Shown here: positions 24,327 through 31,491 of the stretch, one piece after another | Numbering within the stretch: the first letter of the stretch is position 1 | How the letters are laid out: the number at the start of each line of letters is the position of its first letter | NCBI RefSeq assembly: GCF_937146585.1 | Contig: NZ_CAKZRO010000072.1 | Span: 1-32,496, forward strand | DNA from: an uncultured Halorubrum sp. | GTDB taxonomy: Archaea; Halobacteriota; Halobacteria; Halobacteriales; Haloferacaceae | Length of the DNA stretch: 32,496 nt | Reading direction: 5' to 3' | The notes under the pieces: model-generated | The model's database searches: none | What the model was told of the DNA's origin: nothing | Seen by the model: only the letters and a program-made list of their open reading frames with translations | Made by a program: the position numbers and the translations under genes

Positions 24327-24773
24327 ATGGTGAAGAGCACGGTTCGGTTTCCGGAGCCGGTCGTCGAGGAGATCGAATCGCTCGTCGAGGAGGGGCAGTT
24401 CGAGAGCAAATCGGAGTTCTACCGCTTCTCCGCCGACTACGTGCTCTCCCGGACGCTCGACGAGTACGACCCGCAGACGATCGACTACGACGCGATCGAG
24501 GCGGAGGTGATCCCAGACGCGGAGCGGGAGCTCGGCGGCGACGCCGACGCGGACGGGCCGCCGTTCTTCGACTCCGTGGCGTTCGTCCGGAAGCTCGCGC
24601 TCCGCGGGAACTTCAGCGACGCCGAGGACTTCATCGACCACCAGTACGTGCCGGGCGACCGCCACGCCGTCCTCTTAGAGGAGCTCCTCCGACTGTACCG
24701 CGAGGACGCGGCGAGCGGGGAGCCGGCGCCGCCCGCCGACCCCGAGCCGGAGCCGCCGAGCCGGAACCGGTAG
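24327..24773 (+). CDS. Ribbon-helix-helix (CopG/Arc-type) regulator with C-terminal domain
   Basis: A 148-residue protein. Residues 1-45 form a ribbon-helix-helix DNA-binding domain: the strand V-K-S-T-V-R-F-P, helix A E-P-V-V-E-E-I-E-S-L-V-E-E-G, the turn F-E-S-K-S-E-F-Y-R-F and helix B. A second part (about 80-125) with S-V-A-F-V-R-K-L-A-L-R-G-N-F-S-D-A-E-D-F-I-D is probably a sensor or oligomerisation module, followed by a Pro/Glu-rich tail. It most likely binds DNA as a dimer. The last codons contain one copy of a short repeat that continues after the stop. Whether it controls the RimK locus is inference. Confidence 0.85.
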   Translation: MVKSTVRFPEPVVEEIESLVEEGQFESKSEFYRFSADYVLSRTLDEYDPQTIDYDAIEAEVIPDAERELGGDADADGPPFFDSVAFVRKLALRGNFSDAEDFIDHQYVPGDRHAVLLEELLRLYREDAASGEPAPPADPEPEPPSRNR

Positions 24774-24827
24774 CCTCAAAGCGCCCACCCGGAACCAGTA
24801 ACCCGCGACTCCGATCCGGAACCAACC
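24761..24827 (+). repeat. Degenerate 27-28-base tandem repeat around the RHH gene stop
   Basis: CCGGAACCGGTAGCC (24761-24775), CCGGAACCAGTAACC (24789-24803) and CCGGAACCAACC (24816-24827) recur with spacings of 28 and 27 bases. The first copy contains the stop codon of the RHH gene; the others lie in the intergenic region. It may be a small slippage product or an RNA/protein-binding array. Confidence 0.4.
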
Positions 24828-24856
24828 CGGACCACCTTCTCCCCGAGCGAGCGCGG

Positions 24857-25510
24857 TCAGGACTCGTACTCCGCCCAGACGTACCGCGTCCCGTAGCTCC
24901 GGTACGGCCGCCACGCCTCGCCGATCTCCAGCATCTCCGCGCGCGACAGCGACTCGCCGCCGTTGTACACCCGCTCGATCCCCTTTCGAACCGCGAGGTC
25001 GCCGAGCGGGAGCACGTCCTCGCGCCCGAGCGCGAAGATGAGGTACATCCGCGCGGTCCACTCGCCGACGCCCGTGATCTCGGTGAGCCGGTCGACGACC
25101 GCCTCGTCGCTCGCGCCCGCCAGCCCTTCTCGAGTGAAGTCGCGCTCGTCGTCGCGGAACGCGGCGGCGACGTTGCGCAGGTAGTCGACCTTCGTGCCGC
25201 TGAGCCCGGCCTCGCGCAGGGCCGCCTCGTCGGCCGCGAGGACGCGGTCCGGCGTCGGGTCGCCGCCCAACACGCCCACGAACCGCTCGTGGATGGCCGC
25301 CGCGGAGGCGGTCGAGAGCTGCTGGTTCACGATCGAGGTACAGAGCCGCGCGAACTCGTCGTCAGCGGGCGCGACGTCGAGGGGGCCGTGCCGGTCGACC
25401 AGCGTCGCCATCGTCGGGTCCTCGCGCAGCGTCGCCGCGACCGGATCGGTCGCGTCCGCGGGCGTCTCGGCCCCGGGCGACTCGGCGGCGCCGTCGACTC
25501 CGTCGTCCAT
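24857..25510 (-). CDS. DNA-3-methyladenine glycosylase (AlkA-type HhH-GPD)
   Basis: A 217-residue base-excision-repair glycosylase that removes alkylated purines. It shows C-T-S-I-V-N-Q-Q-L-S near residue 50 (the base-flipping entry motif), G-L-S-G-T-K-V-D-Y-L near 100, the helix-hairpin-helix L-T-E-I-T-G-V-G-E-W-T-A near 140-152, and the catalytic Asp171 in V-L-P-L-G-D-L-A-V-R-K-G. The core resembles AlkA without its N-terminal domain. The ATG at 25510 is chosen; however, the TATA-like TTTATC (25594-25600) fits better with a GTG at 25564, which would add 18 residues, so the start is open. Divergent from the beta-oxidation fusion gene. Confidence 0.9.
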   Translation of the reverse strand: MDDGVDGAAESPGAETPADATDPVAATLREDPTMATLVDRHGPLDVAPADDEFARLCTSIVNQQLSTASAAAIHERFVGVLGGDPTPDRVLAADEAALREAGLSGTKVDYLRNVAAAFRDDERDFTREGLAGASDEAVVDRLTEITGVGEWTARMYLIFALGREDVLPLGDLAVRKGIERVYNGGESLSRAEMLEIGEAWRPYRSYGTRYVWAEYES

Positions 25511-25663
25511 GTCGCCGTCTGAGGGCCGCAGGCACGAGTAGGATCCGGTCGCGTCGCCTCCCACGCCCGCCGCCGGGAGCGCCGGACCGCGCCGATAAAC
25601 TTACAGTTCGTTTTACGTTTGGAAGATGAAAACGTTCAACCATGACGGTTCCGACTCTCAGGT
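25511..25663. promoter_or_regulatory. Divergent promoter of glycosylase and beta-oxidation fusion genes
   Basis: On the plus strand TTTTACG (25611-25617) is a TATA-like box 47-53 bases ahead of the ATG at 25664. Around it an inverted repeat CGTTTT (25609-25614)/AAAACG (25629-25634), with a further CGTTT inside, could be an operator overlapping the promoter. On the minus strand TTTATC (25594-25600) is the glycosylase TATA candidate. A second short dyad, AACC/GGTT (about 25638-25650), lies in the leader. Confidence 0.45.
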
Positions 25664-27655
25664 ATGAAGCTCGAAGACGTCCAGCGCGTGACGGTGCTCG
25701 GTGCCGGAAACATGGGCCACGGCATCGCGGAAGTGGCCGCGCTCGCCGGCTACGACGTGTCCCTCCGCGACATCAACGAGGAGCTCGTCCAGAAGGGGTA
25801 CGACCAGATCGAGTGGTCGCTCGGGAAGCTCGCCGAGAAGGACCGGATCGGTGACGACGAGGCGGACGCCGCGCTCGACCGCGTCGACGCGTTCGTCGAA
25901 CTCGAGGACGCGCTCGACGGCGCCGACGTCGTCGTCGAGGTCGTCCCGGAGAAGATGGCGATCAAGAAGGACGTGTACGACGACGTCGTCGCGCACGCGC
26001 CCGACGAGGCCGTCTTCGTCACCAACACCTCCAGCCTCTCTATCACCGAGCTGTCGGAGGTCACCGACCGCCCCGAGCGCTTCTGCGGGATGCACTTCTT
26101 CAACCCGCCGGTGCGGATGGACCTCGTCGAGGTCATCTCCGGGAAGCACACGAGCGAGGAGACGCTCGAACTGATCGAGGGGCTCGCGGAGTCGATGGGG
26201 AAGACGCCCGTCCGGGTCCGGAAGGACAGCCCCGGCTTCATCGTCAACCGCATCCTCGTCCCGCTGATGAACGAGGCGGCGTGGATCGTCGAGTCCGGCG
26301 ACGCGACGATGGAGGCGGTCGACTCGACGACGAAGTTCGACATGGGCCTGCCGATGGGCTCGTTCGAGCTCGCCGACCAGGTCGGCATCGACGTTGGCTA
26401 CCACGTGTTAGAGTACATGCACGAGGTCCTCGGCGACGCCTATCGCCCCTGCCCGCTGCTCGGCGAGAAGGTCGAGGCGGAGGACCTCGGCAAGAAGACC
26501 GGCAAGGGATTCTACGACTACGAGGACGGCGACGGCGCGCAGATCCCGAGCGACGCGCTCGACGACGACGTGCGCCGCCGCCTGCTCGCGGTGATGGCCA
26601 ACGAGACGGCCGGCCTGATCGGCAACGACGTGGCCGACGCCGACGACGTCGACGAGGCGGTCAAGCTCGGCGCCGGCTTCCCCGACGGCCCGGCGAAGCT
26701 GGCCGACGAGGAGGGGCTCGACGCCCTCGTCGAGACGCTCGACGCGCTCGCCGAGGAGACCGGCGAGGCGCGCTACGAGGCGACCGATTACCTGCGCGAG
26801 GCCGCCGCGTCCGGCGGGTTCCGGGGCGATGGCGGGGGCGACGCCGGCGACGCGGAGGGCGGGCCCACGTTCGAGGTTCTGAACGTCGACGTCGACGCCG
26901 ACGCGCGAGTCGGGCACGTCGAGATCGACCGTCCGCACCGGATGAACACGATCAGCGGCGACGTGCTCGACGAGCTCGCCGACGCGATCGACCTGCTCGA
27001 CGGCGACGACGACGTGCGGGCGATCCTGCTCTCCGGCGCGGGCGACCGCGCCTTCTCCGCCGGCGCGGACGTCCAGAGCATGGCCGCGGGCGGCGCGGAC
27101 CCGATCCACGCCGTCGAGCTCTCCCGACAGGGCCAGCAGACGTTCGGGAAGTTCGAGGAGTCGGACAAGCCCGTGATCGCCGCCATCGACGGCTACTGCC
27201 TCGGCGGCGGGATGGAGCTCGCGACGGCGGCGGACATGCGGATCGCCTCCGAGCGCTCCGAGCTCGGCCAGCCGGAGCTCGACCTCGGCCTCCTCCCGGG
27301 GTGGGGCGGCACGCAGCGGCTCGCCCGGGTCGTCGGCGAGGGGCGCGCGAAGGAGATCATCCTCACCGCCGACCGCTACGACGCCGAGACGATGGCCGAC
27401 TACGGCTTCGTCAACGAGGTCGTGCCGGGCGACGAGCTCGACGAGCGGGCGCAGGAGCTGGCCGAGCAGCTCGCGGGCGGCCCGCCGATCGCCCAGAAGT
27501 ACACGAAGCGCGCCATCCACGCCGGCCGCACCGACAACGAGGCCGGCCTCGAGGTCGAGGCGATGGGCTTCGGCCACGTGATGAACACCGACGACCTCAT
27601 CGAGGGCGTCACGGCGTTCATGGGCGACGGCGAGCCCGAATTCGAAGGGAAGTAA
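25664..27655 (+). CDS. 3-hydroxyacyl-CoA dehydrogenase/enoyl-CoA hydratase fusion
   Basis: A 663-residue bifunctional beta-oxidation enzyme. Residues 1-185 form the NAD-binding domain (G-A-G-N-M-G-H-G at 13-20; H-F-F-N-P-P-V-R-M near 145), 186-385 the two C-terminal helical domains (K-D-S-P-G-F-I-V-N-R-I then G-K-K-T-G-K-G-F-Y-D-Y), and about 400-663 the crotonase domain with the oxyanion loop C-L-G-G-G-M-E and both catalytic glutamates, Glu518 and Glu538 (G-Q-P-E), 20 residues apart as in rat crotonase (Glu144 and Glu164). The dehydrogenase-first order is the archaeal arrangement, opposite to bacterial FadB, known also from crotonyl-CoA hydratase/3-hydroxybutyryl-CoA dehydrogenases. Likely active on short to medium acyl-CoAs, in degradation or polyester metabolism. 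Confidence 0.96.
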   Translation: MKLEDVQRVTVLGAGNMGHGIAEVAALAGYDVSLRDINEELVQKGYDQIEWSLGKLAEKDRIGDDEADAALDRVDAFVELEDALDGADVVVEVVPEKMAIKKDVYDDVVAHAPDEAVFVTNTSSLSITELSEVTDRPERFCGMHFFNPPVRMDLVEVISGKHTSEETLELIEGLAESMGKTPVRVRKDSPGFIVNRILVPLMNEAAWIVESGDATMEAVDSTTKFDMGLPMGSFELADQVGIDVGYHVLEYMHEVLGDAYRPCPLLGEKVEAEDLGKKTGKGFYDYEDGDGAQIPSDALDDDVRRRLLAVMANETAGLIGNDVADADDVDEAVKLGAGFPDGPAKLADEEGLDALVETLDALAEETGEARYEATDYLREAAASGGFRGDGGGDAGDAEGGPTFEVLNVDVDADARVGHVEIDRPHRMNTISGDVLDELADAIDLLDGDDDVRAILLSGAGDRAFSAGADVQSMAAGGADPIHAVELSRQGQQTFGKFEESDKPVIAAIDGYCLGGGMELATAADMRIASERSELGQPELDLGLLPGWGGTQRLARVVGEGRAKEIILTADRYDAETMADYGFVNEVVPGDELDERAQELAEQLAGGPPIAQKYTKRAIHAGRTDNEAGLEVEAMGFGHVMNTDDLIEGVTAFMGDGEPEFEGK

Positions 27656-27673
27656 CGGGGCGACCCGGGCGGC

Positions 27674-28300
27674 TCACTCCGTGAGTCGCGCGGCGAAGAA
27701 CGTCCAGCGCGCGTCGTCCCCGTCGGCGAGCGAGTCGTCGACCGTCGACTCGCGTTCGACGACGAAGCCGGCGTTCCGGAGGTGTCGCCGGGTCGCCTCG
27801 GCGCCCGCGATGTGCCACTGCATCTCGACGCCGGTGTCGAGCCAGTCGGGGTTCTCCCCGTGCCACGGTTCCGGCCCCTCGGAGCAGAGGAGTCTGCCGC
27901 CCTCGCCGAGCACGCGAGCGAACTCGTCGACGGCGGTCTGGTGTTCCCCCTCCGGAACGTGGATCAGCGAGTGGTAGGCCGTCACCGCGTCGAAGGCGCC
28001 GTCGCGGAACGGAAGCGCGACCACGTCACCTTGCGCGAGCGACGCCGCGGGAGCGTTCTCGTCGGCCAGCGTCAGCTGCGTGCGGGAGAGGTCGACGCCG
28101 ACGGCGGTCGCGGCCTCGCTCAGCGCTCGGAGGACGGGCGTCCCCTGCCCGCAGCCGGCGTCGAGGACGCGCGCGTCCGGCGGCAGCGACGCCTGGAACC
28201 GATCGAGGACGGCTCGGCCGCGGCCGTCCTCGACGCGGTCGGCCGCGTACGTCGATGCGAGGTCGTCGTACCCGCGGCGGACGACGTCTCTGTCCACCAT
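27674..28300 (-). CDS. Class I SAM-dependent methyltransferase
   Basis: A 208-residue methyltransferase (Methyltransf_11/UbiE-like). Helix V-R-R-G-Y-D-D-L-A-S-T-Y-A starts the fold; motif I is V-L-D-A-G-C-G-Q-G-T-P (residues 44-54), G-V-D-L-S-R-T-Q-L is motif II, A-Q-G-D-V-V-A-L-P-F-R-D-G-A-F-D-A-V is near 90-107, and F-A-R-V-L-G-E-G-G-R-L-L near 128. No substrate-specific insertion is visible; the target cannot be named. A TATA-like GTTCAACC on the minus strand (about 28325-28332) is about 28 bases upstream of the ATG, so it is probably leaderless. Convergent with the beta-oxidation gene, 18 bases apart. Confidence 0.88.
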   Translation of the reverse strand: MVDRDVVRRGYDDLASTYAADRVEDGRGRAVLDRFQASLPPDARVLDAGCGQGTPVLRALSEAATAVGVDLSRTQLTLADENAPAASLAQGDVVALPFRDGAFDAVTAYHSLIHVPEGEHQTAVDEFARVLGEGGRLLCSEGPEPWHGENPDWLDTGVEMQWHIAGAEATRRHLRNAGFVVERESTVDDSLADGDDARWTFFAARLTE

Positions 28301-28394
28301 GTTCGGAGACACTCGCGGCGGTCGGTTGAACGCTTCGGTGGGCTGGGGCTCGCAGTCCGACCGTCTCTGGTGTTCGGTGCCGTTCGAGAGCGGG

Positions 28395-28601
28395 TCACAG
28401 CGGCGTGTCGGCCGCCACGGCCACCTGCCTGCCGACGCTGGCGACGAGGTAGGCGACGGCGGCGACGAAGAGGGCGACCCCGACGGCGTCGGAGACCCCG
28501 GGGAGCGCGGACTCGACGAACGCGGGGAGCGTCGTCGCACCGGACAGCGGGACGAGGATCAGAGCGACGCCTCGGCGGAGGGAGCGGGTCGTCTCTGTCA
28601 T
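28395..28601 (-). CDS. Small two-helix membrane protein
   Basis: A 68-residue protein with a basic head M-T-E-T-T-R-S-L-R-R-G followed by two hydrophobic segments (about 11-28 and 40-58). No known motif. The TATA-like ATTATCC on the minus strand (about 28625-28631) lies about 27 bases before the ATG, giving independent support for expression as a leaderless transcript. Function unknown. Confidence 0.62.
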   Translation of the reverse strand: MTETTRSLRRGVALILVPLSGATTLPAFVESALPGVSDAVGVALFVAAVAYLVASVGRQVAVAADTPL

Positions 28602-28679
28602 GGTAGCGGTGAGCGCAACGCGGAGGATAATGTGCGTGACGGTCGGGGTCCGGCGCGGTTCGTCGCGGTCGCCCCCGCT

Positions 28680-29726
28680 TCAGACGTAGCCTTCCTCGAC
28701 GAGCAGTTCGCCGTTGAGCAGCGAGGCGCCGGCCGCGCCGCGGATCGTGTTGTGCGCGAGGCAGTTGTACTTCGCGCCGGCGTCGGTCGTCTGGACGCCG
28801 CCGGCGACGATTCCCATCCCGTCCGCGTACGTGCGGTCGAGGCGGGGCTGCGGGCGCTCGGGCTCGTCGTCGCCGAACACTTTGATCAGCTGGTCGGGCG
28901 AGCTGGGGAGGTCGCCGACGCCCTCGAACGAGCGCATCGCCTCGCGGAGGTCCGCCGGCGAGGGGTCCTCGGCGAACTCGGCGAAGACGTTCTCAAGGTG
29001 GCCGTCGAGCGTGGGGATTCGGTTACAGGAGGCGGCCACGTCGGCGTCGTGGAGGGCGACTTCCGCGCCGTCGAAGTCGCCGAGCAGCTTGCGCGACTCC
29101 GTCTCCATCTTGTCCTCCTCGCCGCCGATGTGCGGGATTGCGTTGTCGAGGATCTCCATCGAGGTGACGCCGGAGTAGCCGGCCCCCGAGACCGCCTGGA
29201 GCGTCGAGACGCGGACGCTCTCCAAGCCGAACTCGTCGACCGCGGCCAGGGTGGGGACCATCGTGATCGTCGAGCAGTTGGGGTTCTTCACGAGCGCCCC
29301 GTCCCAGCCCCGCTCGTCGCGCTGGACCTCGATGAGGCCGAGGTGGTCCGGGTTGATCTCTGGGATCGTGAGCGGCACGTCCGCGGCCATGCGGTCGTTC
29401 GAGGAGTTCGAGGAGACGACGTAGCCCTCCTCGAGGAAGGCGGGTTCGACCTCGGCCGCGACCCCGGATGGGAGCGACGAGAAGAGGAGGTCGACGTCGT
29501 CGCCGGCGACGCCGGCGGGGGTCGTCTCGGCGACCTCCATCCCGGCGACGTCGTCGGGGATGGGCGTGTCGACGCGCCACTTGGCGGCCTCGCGGTAGCT
29601 CTTCCCCGCGCTCTCCGCGCTCGCGGTGACCGCGGCGAGCTCGAAGGTCGGGTGGTCGTCGAGCAACTGGATGAACCGCTGGCCGACCGCGCCGGTCGCG
29701 CCGAGGATGCCGACTCGTACAGACAT
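28680..29726 (-). CDS. asd: Aspartate-semialdehyde dehydrogenase
   Basis: A 348-residue enzyme reducing aspartyl-4-phosphate to aspartate 4-semialdehyde with NADPH, the branch point to threonine, methionine and lysine. The NADP fold is V-G-I-L-G-A-T-G-A-V-G-Q-R-F (residues 5-18), the active-site Cys151 is in V-K-N-P-N-C-S-T-I, and S-G-A-G-Y-S-G-V near 183 and N-R-I-P-T-L-D-G-H near 235 complete the archaeal/fungal-type pattern. Length matches that of archaeal homologues (about 340-355). The start MSVRVGILGATG has a TATA-like ACTTACG about 27 bases upstream. No other lysine or threonine genes are adjacent in this window. Confidence 0.97.
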   Translation of the reverse strand: MSVRVGILGATGAVGQRFIQLLDDHPTFELAAVTASAESAGKSYREAAKWRVDTPIPDDVAGMEVAETTPAGVAGDDVDLLFSSLPSGVAAEVEPAFLEEGYVVSSNSSNDRMAADVPLTIPEINPDHLGLIEVQRDERGWDGALVKNPNCSTITMVPTLAAVDEFGLESVRVSTLQAVSGAGYSGVTSMEILDNAIPHIGGEEDKMETESRKLLGDFDGAEVALHDADVAASCNRIPTLDGHLENVFAEFAEDPSPADLREAMRSFEGVGDLPSSPDQLIKVFGDDEPERPQPRLDRTYADGMGIVAGGVQTTDAGAKYNCLAHNTIRGAAGASLLNGELLVEEGYV

Positions 29727-30100
29727 TGCGCGTGGGTCCGTGGCAGGGACGTAAGTGCGTTCGGATAGGCGTCGATACCGCCGGTCGCGGCGCGTCGCCG
29801 CCCGAATCGATCCGGGTGCGAAGACCGCGCGGGGCCGCTCGCGGAGCAGGAGCGTTAAGCCGTTCGGGGCGGTACGTCCCGCCGCGCGCCATCAGTCCCC
29901 GCCCGAGTACTCCCCGATGGGAGCGATGACAGCGCGGAGAACCCAGGCGCGTTACACCGGTCGCTGACGCGACCCGCCCGTCGCCGCGCAGGCGACCGCC
30001 CGCCACGAGGGTTTCCCGGTCGACGCGGCACGCCGCCGGAGATGAGACCGGTCGTTAGTGTTGCGGGCGACACTGAACTCCCGAACAGCGACGGCGCCTT
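29727..30100. other. Gene-free gap between asd and a membrane protein gene
   Basis: This 374-base gap contains the asd promoter (minus-strand ACTTACG at about 29750-29756) and, on the plus strand, a lone TTAAG near 29853. Several short frames cross it, but they are Arg/Pro/Ser-rich, unlike haloarchaeal proteins, and have no promoter support. No tRNA-like fold or repeat was seen. Confidence 0.5.
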
Positions 30101-31201
30101 TCACTCCGAGTCCCGGAGGACCAGCGGTCCGATGGCGAGCGTGCGCTTCGCGAGGGTGAGGACCCGAAGCACGTACGCGACGAACAGCGAGAACGGGAGC
30201 AGGGTGACCGCGAACGCGCCCCCGACGGCGAGCGTCACGTGCGCGACCCCGAGCGTGCTCCCCGAGAACGTGCCGGCGTCGACGACCGTCACCATCGCCC
30301 CCGCGACGACCAGCGCCGGGACCGCGGCGTAGAGGATGAGCCGCGAGAGGTCGATCAGCGCCCACTGGAAGTACAGCGTCTTCACGTGCTCGCGGGCGGG
30401 ACCGAACAGCGACAGCGCCTCCCGGAGCCCGTCGAGTCGGTCGCGCTCCTCGTCGGTGAGGGCGTCGCCGTGCTCGTCGGCGAGGCGCTCGATCCGGCCG
30501 AGCTTCCGGCCGTAGTCGAAGTCGAGGGCGGCGAACACCACGTCGAAGGAGCCGAACTCGGCCCCGTCGAGTCGGCCGCGCACGGCGTCAGCGTTGCCGA
30601 CGACCCCCGCGGCGAACTCGTCGATGTCCGCCGCGACGCCCGTCTCATCGGGGTCGCTCTCGTTGCCGTCGCTCCCGTCGGCGTCGCTCTCGTCGGCGCG
30701 TTCGCGGACCGACTCCCGGAGGGCGCGAGCGCGTCCCGTCGCGGCCGCGAGGAGCGCGTCGAGGAAGGCGGCCGGATCGGTCGGGGCGGGCTCACCGGTG
30801 AGCGCCGAGACGGAGTCGCGGACCGCGAGCGTGTCGTCCATCCGCTCCTGCTGGTCCCCGAGCGGGCCGTTCTCCTGCGTGAGCACGAGCTGGCCGATCG
30901 TGACGACGAGCGTCGCGCCGGTGACGATCGCCGTGATCATCGAGGCGAACAGCGTCTCGATCGGGTCGCTCGATCCGACCTTCTCGGCGAGCGACGGCGA
31001 GAAGACGGTCGCCGCGGCGACGAACGCGACGAAGACGGCGAGCGTCAGGACGCCCGCGACGACGAGGCGGTTCGCGCGCAACAGCAGCCAGAGCTTCGCG
31101 CGGTTCTCGCCGGCGCGCTCGCGCATCGTGTCCGCGGTGTCCGCGCCCTCGCGGCCCTCGGGTCCGTCAGGGCTCGCCTCGGATCCCGCGGCTCCGCTCA
31201 T
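30101..31201 (-). CDS. Four-helix haloarchaeal membrane protein with acidic cytoplasmic domain
   Basis: A 366-residue protein. After an acidic head of about 30 residues come two membrane helices (about 44-68 and 84-108), a large hydrophilic domain (about 110-280) with a Ser/Asp/Glu-rich linker at 165-195 (D-E-S-D-A-D-G-S-D-G-N-E-S-D), then two more helices (about 286-310 and 322-348). The loops Q-L-V-L-T-Q-E-N-G-P-L-G and L-Y-F-Q-W-A-L-I-D-L-S-R are family-like in Halobacteria, but no function is known to me. The ATG at 31201 overlaps by 4 bases (ATGA) the stop of a 43-residue upstream frame that has a well-placed TATA box, so it appears to be the second gene of a two-gene unit. Confidence 0.8.
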   Translation of the reverse strand: MSGAAGSEASPDGPEGREGADTADTMRERAGENRAKLWLLLRANRLVVAGVLTLAVFVAFVAAATVFSPSLAEKVGSSDPIETLFASMITAIVTGATLVVTIGQLVLTQENGPLGDQQERMDDTLAVRDSVSALTGEPAPTDPAAFLDALLAAATGRARALRESVRERADESDADGSDGNESDPDETGVAADIDEFAAGVVGNADAVRGRLDGAEFGSFDVVFAALDFDYGRKLGRIERLADEHGDALTDEERDRLDGLREALSLFGPAREHVKTLYFQWALIDLSRLILYAAVPALVVAGAMVTVVDAGTFSGSTLGVAHVTLAVGGAFAVTLLPFSLFVAYVLRVLTLAKRTLAIGPLVLRDSE

Positions 31202-31329
31202 CGCGCTTCGGTGGTCGGCGCGCGGTCGTCGTCGAGACCGGCCGCGTCAACCCCTCGGTTCGCGGCCGCACCGACACCTGCGCTCGCTCGACGCGCACCG
31301 AGGCGCTCCGCCGCGGGCTCCGGGTACAT
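31198..31329 (-). CDS. Candidate small leader gene (43 residues)
   Basis: The ATG at 31329 lies about 28-34 bases from a good minus-strand TATA (CATTTATT, 31357-31364), exactly where a leaderless gene should begin, and the stop overlaps the next ATG as ATGA. The predicted peptide (starting MYPEPAAERLGARRAS, ending APTTEAR) is Ala/Arg-rich with a central D-D-D and no membrane segment. Without this gene the membrane protein would have an unusually long 5' leader of about 130 bases. No homologue is known to me; an untranslated leader is the alternative. Confidence 0.42.
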   Translation of the reverse strand: MYPEPAAERLGARRASAGVGAAANRGVDAAGLDDDRAPTTEAR

Positions 31330-31356
31330 GCTGCCGGACACGACAGGGCGCGGTGG

Positions 31357-31364
31357 AATAAATG
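31357..31364 (-). promoter_or_regulatory. TATA box of the small gene/membrane protein unit
   Basis: AATAAATG on the plus strand reads CATTTATT on the minus strand. It is the only clear TATA-like site upstream of 31201 and lies about 30 bases before the ATG at 31329 but about 155 bases before the ATG at 31201. Confidence 0.5.
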
Positions 31365-31491
31365 TATGCGGCGGGCGCGGGCTGGGCGTCCGCGGACGCT
31401 CTCGAACCGTCGGCGGTCCGGCTCGGTTCGGTCCGAGTCGACAGTGAATTCGGGGCGCAAACCACAACCCGCCAGTCGCCGAAGGAGCGGT

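Noticed and set aside
22932..24665. A long minus-strand open frame across the RimK fusion and the RHH gene.
   Set aside because: It has no motif, spans two real genes and their gap, and has shadow-type composition.
29755..29967. A small plus-strand frame ending M-G-A-M-T-A-R-R-T-Q-A-R-Y-T-G-R.
   Set aside because: The peptide is strongly basic, unlike its surroundings, and no motif was recognised; only a weak TTAAG nearby supports it.
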